20,484 nt of DNA from Acholeplasmataceae bacterium (GTDB lineage: Bacteria > Bacillota > Negativicutes > Acidaminococcales > Acidaminococcaceae), in the NCBI GenBank assembly GCA_012744295.1, contig JAAYIB010000092.1, forward strand, positions 1-20,484, given 5' to 3'. A program made the translations under genes and the position numbers. Below the pieces are notes generated by a model. That model searched no databases and was not told where the DNA came from. It saw only the letters and a program-made list of their open reading frames with translations. The stretch's first letter is position 1; the number at the start of each line of letters is the position of its first letter. Positions 15,009 through 20,484 of this stretch are shown here, piece by piece.

Positions 15009-15037
15009 ATTTTATCACAATCGTACTATTTTGTCAA
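15009..15037 (-). promoter_or_regulatory. Proximal promoter of carD
   Basis: On the minus strand a perfect TTGACA (15032-15037), a 17-nt spacer ending in TGA, and TAAAAT (15009-15014) are present. The start near 15002 gives a leader of about 24 nt with the AAGGAGG site in it. Confidence 0.78.
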
Positions 15038-15045
15038 AATTTTTT

Positions 15046-15074
15046 ATTGTAACATGTAGATTTAGGACTGTCAA
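15046..15074 (-). promoter_or_regulatory. Possible distal promoter of carD
   Basis: A second minus-strand TTGACA (15069-15074) with a 17-nt spacer and TACAAT (15046-15051) lies 37 nt upstream of the proximal one. Its -35 sits inside the 9-bp ATTGACAGT repeat shared with the divergent promoter. Confidence 0.5.
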
Positions 15075-15118
15075 TCACATTTTGCTTCATAAATGTTAAA
15101 AGTCCTTAAATTGACAGT
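15067..15118. repeat. 9-bp inverted repeat linking divergent promoters
   Basis: ACTGTCAAT (15067-15075) and ATTGACAGT (15110-15118) are perfect inverted copies 34 nt apart in the carD / 131-residue-protein intergenic region. Each contains a TTGACA -35 on the outward strand, plus identical flanking bases (A before, GT after). It may be only two consensus -35 elements or a paired operator. Confidence 0.5.
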
Positions 15119-15139
15119 ATTGCAGTGTTTATTTATAAT
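15111..15139 (+). promoter_or_regulatory. Perfect consensus promoter of the 131-residue protein gene
   Basis: The plus strand reads TTGACA (15111-15116), a 17-nt spacer and TATAAT (15134-15139), all consensus. The start near 15146 gives a leader of only about 16 nt, in which the AGAGAGG ribosome binding site lies. Confidence 0.85.
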
Positions 15140-15161
15140 TAGACAAAGAGAGGTGCTTAAT

Positions 15162-15557
15162 ATGAATAAAACTTCCTGCCGGGATTTTCAGGCAAATGTT
15201 GATAAATACCTGATACGACACAAAAGCGTTCTTGATATTCTGACAAAATACCAGGAGTCCGCGGCACGCGTTAATCGTGCCTTGGCAAAATCCGTAACCG
15301 AATGCGGCTGCATCTCCATCAACGCCCAAAAGCAATCAATACCGGAGGACTCTGCCTACACCGACCTCAAGAACTATATGGCCTCGCATATCGAAGGCGA
15401 CCTCTGCCCCCACTGCAAGGAAATCCTTGCCAGGGAAGTCGGACATTCCCTCTTTTATATGGCAGCTCTCTGCAACCTCACGGGCTTAAAACTCGAAAAC
15501 ATCATGCAGGAAGAAAACAACGCGATTGCCACTCTCGGCTTCTATTATCTGTCATAG
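15162..15557 (+). CDS. Conserved Firmicutes protein of unknown function with CxC and CxxC motifs
   Basis: A 131-residue soluble, mostly helical protein. Cysteines at 48 and 50 (ECGC) and 82 and 85 (CPHC) could form a metal site or redox pair; Cys6 and Cys104 are further ones. The pattern (RHKSVLDILTKYQES, ARVNRALAKSVTECGC, HIEGDLCPHC, LFYMAALCN) resembles clostridial hypothetical proteins that I recall under the label DUF1573 near carD, but I am unsure of that label and no function is known to me. The ATG follows AGAGAGG by 8 nt; the frame is open upstream, but this start fits the perfect promoter. It is divergent from carD and convergent with radA, separated from radA by a long hairpin. Confidence 0.8.
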   Translation: MNKTSCRDFQANVDKYLIRHKSVLDILTKYQESAARVNRALAKSVTECGCISINAQKQSIPEDSAYTDLKNYMASHIEGDLCPHCKEILAREVGHSLFYMAALCNLTGLKLENIMQEENNAIATLGFYYLS

Positions 15558-15569
15558 CCGACCAAATAA

Positions 15570-15672
15570 AAACTGTTGACGCAGCGATGCCGTTCCCACT
15601 TTACGCTTCCTCTGAAAAACCAAAATTTCAGGGCAGCAATAAGTGAGTTGGGTAAAGCTGCGCCAACAGTTT
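15570..15672. terminator. Long imperfect palindrome, bidirectional terminator between convergent genes
   Basis: Arms of 16 nt (15570-15585 and 15657-15672), AAACTGTTG-A-CGCAGC against its inverted copy, differ at one position only. The plus strand continues into a run of T and TATTTT; the minus strand continues into TTTATTTGG after its own T run. It can therefore stop the 131-residue protein gene and radA. Unusually, the 71-nt interior also pairs imperfectly, including CACTT...GCT...CC and CTGAAA with TTTCAG, so almost the whole 103 nt can fold as one hairpin. Confidence 0.7.
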
Positions 15673-15674
15673 TT

Positions 15675-17033
15675 TTATTTTGCAAACAGCGCGTCCAAGG
15701 CTTCTTCCAATGTTTTAACCTGCAAAATTCCGGCCAGACCGAGCTTGCTGCCGGCGCCGGCTTCGGGCACGACAAACCTGTTAAAGCCGAGGTTGGAAGC
15801 CTCCTTGATTCTTCTGTCGACAAGGCCTACCCGGCGAACCTCCCCCGTCAGTCCCACCTCTCCTACGACCAGTGTCCCCATCGGCAGCGGTTTGTTGCGA
15901 TAGCTGGAGACAAGCGCCGCAACGACGGCCAGATCTGCCGCCGGTTCGCTGACCTTAAAGCCGCCTACAACGTTTACATATACGTCCTGCGTCCCAAAAT
16001 CCATACCCATACGCTTTTCCAGAATCGCCAGCAGCATATTCACCCTGTTGTAATCGAACCCAACAGCCGTTCTTCGGGGCATGCCGTAAGGCGTCCTCGC
16101 TACGAGAGCCTGTATCTCAACCAAAAGCGGTCTGGCTCCTTCCAGGCAGGCACAGGTTGCCGAGCCGGAAGCTGCAACACCTCGTTTTTCCAGAAACAAC
16201 CCGGAAGGATTGCTTACTTCTTTCAACCCGTCTTCCTCCATGGAAAAAATCCCGCTTTCGTGGGTTGACCCAAAACGGTTCTTTAACGCCCTCAACACAC
16301 GGAAAGAGTAGGATCTTTCACCCTCAAACTGCAGCACTACGTCCACCATGTGTTCCAAAAGCCTTGGCCCTGCAATATTTCCTTCCTTGGTAACGTGGCC
16401 TATTATCAAAACGGCTACGCCGGCTGACTTGGCAAAGCGAAGCAGTCTAGCCGTACATTCCCTTACCTGGCCCACGCTGCCCGCGGCCGACTCGAACTCA
16501 GGATTATACATGGTCTGAATGGAATCAATGACCAGAAGGGAAGGCTGCAGTTCCTGCGCCTGCTGTAAAATAGCCGTCAAATCGGTTGCCGTCATGATAA
16601 GCAGGTCCCTGCCCGACGAACCGAGCCTGCGGGCCCGCATTGCTGTTTGCCCTTCGGACTCTTCTCCCGATACGTACAGTACCTTGACTCCTTTCTTGCT
16701 GAATTTCATGCTGGCGTCAAGCGCAATCGTTGACTTGCCTATACCGGGATCTCCTCCTAAAAGCACAAGCGACCCCGGAACAATTCCTCCCCCAAGCACG
16801 CGGTCAAATTCGCGAATGCCGGTTTCCAGTCTCACAAGGTCGTCAAGCTTTATGCTGTCGAGAGTCTTCGGCCTTGGTTTATCTTTTATGTCAAGAAAAG
16901 AAGCCTTGCTTTCTGTTGCAACGGCTTCTTCTGCCAAAGAATCCCAATTCCCGCACTCCGGACATTTCCCCAGCCACTTGGCCGTTGTGTAACCACAGTT
17001 CTGGCATACGTACTGTGACTTGATTTTCGCCAT
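15675..17033 (-). CDS. radA: DNA repair protein RadA
   Basis: RadA (Sms) is a RecA-related, DnaB-like helicase that promotes branch migration in homologous recombination. The 452-residue protein has a four-Cys zinc finger (Cys10, 13, 24, 27), Walker A GGDPGIGKST (93-102), Walker B LLVID (166-170), the RadA-specific KNRFGS (251-256) and a Lon-protease-like C-terminal domain. The ATG follows AAGGAG. It begins 32 nt after the ctsR stop, probably in one transcript, and ends at the long palindrome. In Bacillus mcsA, mcsB and clpC lie between ctsR and radA, and disA follows; none is here. Confidence 0.97.
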   Translation of the reverse strand: MAKIKSQYVCQNCGYTTAKWLGKCPECGNWDSLAEEAVATESKASFLDIKDKPRPKTLDSIKLDDLVRLETGIREFDRVLGGGIVPGSLVLLGGDPGIGKSTIALDASMKFSKKGVKVLYVSGEESEGQTAMRARRLGSSGRDLLIMTATDLTAILQQAQELQPSLLVIDSIQTMYNPEFESAAGSVGQVRECTARLLRFAKSAGVAVLIIGHVTKEGNIAGPRLLEHMVDVVLQFEGERSYSFRVLRALKNRFGSTHESGIFSMEEDGLKEVSNPSGLFLEKRGVAASGSATCACLEGARPLLVEIQALVARTPYGMPRRTAVGFDYNRVNMLLAILEKRMGMDFGTQDVYVNVVGGFKVSEPAADLAVVAALVSSYRNKPLPMGTLVVGEVGLTGEVRRVGLVDRRIKEASNLGFNRFVVPEAGAGSKLGLAGILQVKTLEEALDALFAK

Positions 17034-17065
17034 TGATTTTCTCCTTCCCGGTCTTCACCCCGCGA

Positions 17066-17500
17066 TTATTCTTTCCTGCCGCGCTTTGCCATTCTCAATT
17101 TGGCCAGGGCTTCGGCAAAAATGATTGTTTTTTCATTGGCGTCGGCTCTGCCTTCAAGAACTTCCATCATGTATGAAAGCAGCACGGCCTCTCCGAGGGC
17201 AAGCTTGTTTGCCGCGGCAAGAACTCTTATATTAACTGGCAAATCTTCCTCACCGTCTCTTTCAATTTCTTGTGCATCAGTCTGGCGAGCTATGCGCACG
17301 AAACCGCCGCTGCCCCTCCTTGACTCGACTATGTACCCTCTTTCGGGCGTAAATCGCGTACTTAGGACGTAGCTTATTTGTGATGGTGCACAGGAAAGCC
17401 GCACTGCCAATTCATTGCGCTGAACGAGTATCTGGTCTGCCTCATCCGCCAAGAGCTCCCGCACAATAAAACTTTCTATAATATCGGCCAGATTTTTCAT
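17066..17500 (-). CDS. ctsR: Heat-shock repressor CtsR
   Basis: CtsR represses clp protease and related heat-shock genes by binding tandem GGTCAAA-type heptads. The 144-residue protein has the N-terminal winged helix-turn-helix (about 20-70), with NELAVRLSCAPSQISYVLSTRF and the wing residues RRGSGGF, and the C-terminal dimer domain after it. Length is close to the 154 of B. subtilis. A TTG three bases upstream is in frame, but the ATG at 17500 is 8 nt after AAGGAGG. Its promoter carries direct GTCAAA repeats, consistent with autoregulation. The McsA/McsB kinase genes and clpC that usually follow are absent from this operon. Confidence 0.94.
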   Translation of the reverse strand: MKNLADIIESFIVRELLADEADQILVQRNELAVRLSCAPSQISYVLSTRFTPERGYIVESRRGSGGFVRIARQTDAQEIERDGEEDLPVNIRVLAAANKLALGEAVLLSYMMEVLEGRADANEKTIIFAEALAKLRMAKRGRKE

Positions 17501-17524
17501 CAAACCCGCCTCCTTCCGTTCCCC

Positions 17525-17573
17525 TTGACTCTGTTTCTGACTCTATTATATTTGACTATTTGACTTTCTGCAA
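17525..17573 (-). promoter_or_regulatory. ctsR promoter overlapped by GTCAAA-type direct repeats (probable CtsR operator)
   Basis: On the minus strand TTGCAG (17568-17573), a 17-nt spacer and a perfect TATAAT (17545-17550) form the promoter. The spacer holds two AGTCAAA heptads 8 nt apart (17559-17565 and 17551-17557), and AGTCAGA (17536-17542) and AGTCAAG (around 17524-17530) follow the -10. The published CtsR box has two heptads 10 nt apart (3-nt gap), so the spacing here is atypical. The location over the promoter and start site still suits repression. Confidence 0.65.
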
Positions 17574-17600
17574 GTCCGGCCGAGGCTGCGAAGCAAGTAT

Positions 17601-17628
17601 AAAGGCGCCCTTCCGGGCGCCTTTTTTT
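17601..17628 (-). terminator. Hairpin after the flavodiiron gene
   Basis: AAAGGCGCCC (17601-17610) and GGGCGCCTTT (17615-17624) form a perfect 10-bp stem with a 4-nt loop immediately after the flavodiiron stop codon. On the minus strand the tail is only TTTATA; on the plus strand it is seven T. It probably ends the flavodiiron transcript and insulates the ctsR promoter. Confidence 0.72.
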
Positions 17629-18808
17629 AGATACGTTCTTTTAATTTTAGCGCAAATTCATACCCGAACTGCTCCGCCTGCGAGCAGTCCTCCTGCCGCG
17701 GCTTCCACTTGGCGTTGAAGCCTTGCTCCAGTTCAAAGCCGGCCTTGCCCAACAGCTCCTCCATATCCTTTTGCGCGCCTCCGTTCCAGCCGTATGTGCC
17801 AAAAGCTGCCGCCAGTTTCCCTGTCGGCCGAAGGCCCTTCAGATAAGTCAGGAATCCGGCTGCGGCAGGCATCATTCCACTGTTAAGAGTCGGCGAGCCG
17901 CAAAGCAACCCGCCCGCGGTGATGAGTTCCGCAACTATCTCGCTCGCGTCAGAGCTGTTCAGGCGAAAAACCTTGACCGGCACACCGGCCGCTGCGGCTC
18001 CGAAGGCAATGGCTCTTGCGATCTTCTCTGTTCCTCCCCACATACTTTCATAAACTATGAGCAGAGTATCGTTCTTTGCACCTTTGCCCCAGGCTTCGTA
18101 CTTCTTAGCTATACTGTCAATTTTTGAGCGCCAGATAACTCCGTGACTTGGCGCAATCATTTTGAGGGGCAAAGACGCTACTTTTTGCAGGGCCTTATTT
18201 ACAAGCCTGGCATAAGGATAGAGAATGTTGGCAAAGTATTTCTGAGCCTCATAGAAAAGAATGGCCTCGTCCACCTCGTCATCAAACCTTTTGCTTGTGC
18301 AATAATGCTGTCCAAAGGCATCGTTCGAGAAAAGCATCTGTTCTTCCCTGCAATAGGTCGCCATCGAGTCAGGCCAATGCAGCATCGGCAGCGGCAGGAA
18401 GCATAGCTCTCTCTTGCCTAATGACAGGCGGTCTCCTTCCTTCACGACGACAAAGTTGAATCTGTCACCATAGTGCTGTATGGCTTCGGCCTTTCCTTGC
18501 TGCGTAATGTAAAAAACGGCATCGGGGGCAAGCTCTGCTATTTTCGGCAAGGCGCCGGAGTGATCAGGCTCAACATGGTTTACTATAACATAATCGATAG
18601 CGGCAAGCGGCACTACCTTGCTGATTTTTAACAGATATTCCTCCGTGAAGGGCTCCTTGACCGTATCAATTAAACAAATTTTTTCATCGACAAGCAGGTA
18701 CGAGTTATAAGTCACTCCGCGCGGCGTTACGTATCCGTGAAAATCGCGCGTGTTCCAGTCGATGATGCCCACGTCATAGATATTTGGTGCAATTTCTGTC
18801 GGTTTCAA
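17627..18808 (-). CDS. Flavodiiron protein (FprA-type O2/NO reductase)
   Basis: A cytoplasmic 393-residue two-domain enzyme that in anaerobes reduces O2 to water and/or NO to N2O with electrons from rubredoxin or F420. The N-terminal MBL-fold domain has the complete di-iron site: His78, Glu80, Asp82 (NHVEPDHSG), His144, Asp163 and His222 (APSHG). A flavodoxin-like FMN domain runs from about 248, starting LLIVYESMWGGTEKIA, with a CGSPTLN segment. No fused rubredoxin or flavin-reductase domain is present. The start codon is TTG at 18808, 7 nt after GGAGG in the 17-nt gap behind the ABC transporter, suggesting one transcript. Substrate preference (O2 or NO) cannot be read from the sequence. Confidence 0.94.
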   Translation of the reverse strand: MKPTEIAPNIYDVGIIDWNTRDFHGYVTPRGVTYNSYLLVDEKICLIDTVKEPFTEEYLLKISKVVPLAAIDYVIVNHVEPDHSGALPKIAELAPDAVFYITQQGKAEAIQHYGDRFNFVVVKEGDRLSLGKRELCFLPLPMLHWPDSMATYCREEQMLFSNDAFGQHYCTSKRFDDEVDEAILFYEAQKYFANILYPYARLVNKALQKVASLPLKMIAPSHGVIWRSKIDSIAKKYEAWGKGAKNDTLLIVYESMWGGTEKIARAIAFGAAAAGVPVKVFRLNSSDASEIVAELITAGGLLCGSPTLNSGMMPAAAGFLTYLKGLRPTGKLAAAFGTYGWNGGAQKDMEELLGKAGFELEQGFNAKWKPRQEDCSQAEQFGYEFALKLKERI

Positions 18809-18825
18809 AGTAAATCCTCCTCTTT

Positions 18826-20484
18826 TTATGCTTTTATCTCCTGTAAAACAGCCTGCTTAAGATGTTTGTCCAATCTTATTTCCAGCAGGTGGAATTTGTT
18901 CAGAGTGCTGCGATGGCCTACGCTGACTACCGTAGTCTTCTTCAGACGTTCGCGAAGCATCGAATACATATTCTCCTCTGTGGCTTCATCCAAGGCCGAA
19001 GTTGCCTCGTCCAAAAAGAGCCATTCCGGTTCGTAAATCATGGTTCGAACAAAGGCCAGGCGCTGCTGTTCGCCGATTGACAGAACATGCGACCAATCCG
19101 CTTCCACGTCAAGACTATCCGCAAGGCTTTCAATGCTGCAGAGCCGCATGAGCGCTTTCAGTTCTTCGTCGTCTTTCATTCTCTTGCCTGGATAAAGCAA
19201 GGCATCCCGTAACGTGCCGAGAGGCAGGTAGGGTTTTTGCGGAATAAACATAATCCTTTCACGCTCCGGCAGCTCAGCTTTACCGGCAGCGTAAGGCCAG
19301 ATTCCGGCAATTGCCCTCAGCAAAGTGCTTTTGCCGCTGCCGCTGGTGCCCTTGACGAGGACGTTGCGTCCGGGCTTCAGTTCAAAATTTAAATCCTTGA
19401 GCAAAACTTCACCATTTGGAAGACCTATTTCCATCGCCACGATCCTGACGCCGTCAAAATCCGCTTCCATCCTGTCCAAGGCAAGGCTTGGTCTAACCTT
19501 CTCCACTTCACGCATATGTAAACCGAAGCCTACAAGCCGGTCAACTACAGCCTGCCATTGGGCCAGGGCTGAATACATGTCGACAAAGTAGGAAAGAGAC
19601 TCCTGCACTCTGCCGAAGGCCGTCGCAATCTGCATCAAGCCTCCCAGCGTAATCTGCTTGCTCAAATAACGGGGTATACACACCACGAAAGGAAAAATAA
19701 TCGCTATTTGCGAGTAACCGGAATTTAACCAGACAAGTTGTTTCTGTTTCTGTACGATTTTCCAGAAGTTATCAAGCAATAAACGGAAACGCTTCTTAAA
19801 AACTGTGCCTTCTTGTTTTTCTCCATCATAAAAGGCCACGCTTTCAGCGTTCTCTCTGAGGCGCATCATGCTGAAACGAAAATCGGCCTCGAAACGCTGT
19901 TGAATAAAATTCAATCCGACCAGTTTCCTGCCAACTTTATGAGTCAGCCAGGTACCGATGACAGAATAGGCGAGCGCCACCCAGACAAGATAGCCCGGAA
20001 GACTGTACTGATGTCCTGAAACAGAAAACTCAAACGGTCCTGACAGCTGCCACAAGATTACAACAAAAGAAACAAGCGTGGAGAAAGCTTTCAGAAGCCC
20101 GATCGAAAACTGCAGCGTCATTTCTACAAAAAGCTTCACATCTTCACTGATACGCTGGTCAGGGTTGTCTGTTGCCGCACCGAACATCTGCATGCTGTAA
20201 TAGGTCTTGCCCTTCAGCCACTCGTCAAGGTAGGCGTCAGTCAACCAGCGTCGCCAGTTCAAGGCAAGGATTTGCTGCAGATAGAAAGCATAGACGGCTA
20301 CAATGATGTAAATCGCCGCCAGCCATGAAAAATTCAGCAGCTCACTGAAAATGCGGTCTGTTTCATAATTCTGCAAAGCCGTGTAAAAAGCGTTATTCCA
20401 GCGGTTTAAAAGGACCAGCACGTAAACATGGGCAAAAGTAAGAGTTAGGATCGTTCCCAATAAGTAAAATGCTTTTCTTTTTTC
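18826..20484 (-). CDS. SbmA/YddA-like ABC half-transporter (membrane domain fused to ATPase), 5' end off the window
   Basis: The open frame runs to the right edge without a stop; the internal TTG at 20460 is not a likely start, because the family has about 25 more residues before the conserved NRWNNAFYTALQNY segment. The N-terminal part is an ABC_membrane_2-type domain with several membrane helices. The C-terminal ATPase has Walker A GTSGSGKST, signature LSIGEQQRL, Walker B LFLDEATSALDE and the H-loop SVGHRS. This layout matches E. coli YddA and the mycobacterial Rv1819c B12 transporter, relatives of SbmA/BacA and peroxisomal ABCD proteins. The cargo is unknown; peptides or cobalamin-like compounds are possibilities by family only. 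It probably homodimerises. The flavodiiron gene follows after 17 nt. Confidence 0.9.
   Translation of the reverse strand, partial: EKRKAFYLLGTILTLTFAHVYVLVLLNRWNNAFYTALQNYETDRIFSELLNFSWLAAIYIIVAVYAFYLQQILALNWRRWLTDAYLDEWLKGKTYYSMQMFGAATDNPDQRISEDVKLFVEMTLQFSIGLLKAFSTLVSFVVILWQLSGPFEFSVSGHQYSLPGYLVWVALAYSVIGTWLTHKVGRKLVGLNFIQQRFEADFRFSMMRLRENAESVAFYDGEKQEGTVFKKRFRLLLDNFWKIVQKQKQLVWLNSGYSQIAIIFPFVVCIPRYLSKQITLGGLMQIATAFGRVQESLSYFVDMYSALAQWQAVVDRLVGFGLHMREVEKVRPSLALDRMEADFDGVRIVAMEIGLPNGEVLLKDLNFELKPGRNVLVKGTSGSGKSTLLRAIAGIWPYAAGKAELPERERIMFIPQKPYLPLGTLRDALLYPGKRMKDDEELKALMRLCSIESLADSLDVEADWSHVLSIGEQQRLAFVRTMIYEPEWLFLDEATSALDEATEENMYSMLRERLKKTTVVSVGHRSTLNKFHLLEIRLDKHLKQAVLQEIKA

Noticed and set aside
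1..20484. CRISPR arrays, insertion sequences, integrases or prophage genes.
   Set aside because: No regularly spaced repeats, transposase or phage-type reading frames were seen on either strand.

Overview
The window reads like a chromosomal housekeeping region of a low- to mid-GC anaerobic Firmicute. A diderm Negativicutes-type lineage is my best guess. Reasons: a SigH gene, CtsR, CarD/CdnL, a YacP/YacL pair, and the Firmicutes gene order radA - yacL - ispD/ispF - gltX - cysS - mrnC - rlmB - yacP - sigH. A flavodiiron protein points to an anaerobe. An SbmA/YddA-type half-transporter and a fused IspDF fit a diderm Firmicute, but this is inference; no 16S gene or outer-membrane gene is present.

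Layout, read mostly on the minus strand from right to left. At 20484-17500 lie an SbmA/YddA-like ABC half-transporter (5' end off the window), a flavodiiron protein and ctsR. At 17033-15675 lies radA. At 15557-12261 is an island of mixed orientation: a conserved 131-residue Cys-containing protein of unknown function (+), carD divergent from it (-), and a two-gene operon on the plus strand made of a stand-alone di-iron metallo-beta-lactamase-fold protein and a PAS/HD-GYP c-di-GMP phosphodiesterase. At 11996-3390 runs the long co-directional block yacL, ispDF, gltX, cysS, mrnC, thyX, rlmB, yacP, sigH. It is tightly packed, with overlaps of 4-16 nt, and has internal promoters before gltX and sigH. 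At 3239-1059 lie an orphan BrxF-like P-loop ATPase, pfkA and a zinc-ribbon Nudix hydrolase. At 957-1 lie uppP and the 5' part of tRNA-Thr(UGU), which has its own strong promoter.

How it fits together: the block combines tRNA charging (gltX, cysS), RNA maturation and turnover (mrnC, rlmB, yacP), isoprenoid and wall-lipid supply (ispDF, uppP), dTMP synthesis (thyX), glycolysis (pfkA), stress control (ctsR, carD, sigH) and DNA repair (radA). Two oxygen-related di-iron proteins occur: a full flavodiiron O2/NO reductase, and an isolated di-iron domain translationally coupled to a c-di-GMP phosphodiesterase. The latter looks like an O2- or redox-sensing signalling pair.

Compared with the Bacillus-type ctsR-to-sigH supercluster, mcsA, mcsB and clpC are absent between ctsR and radA, disA is absent after radA, and cysE is absent between gltX and cysS. 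No transposase, integrase, CRISPR array or prophage gene was seen. No gene-free stretch exceeds 300 bases; the longest (about 260 nt, 11997-12260) holds the plus-strand promoter described below.
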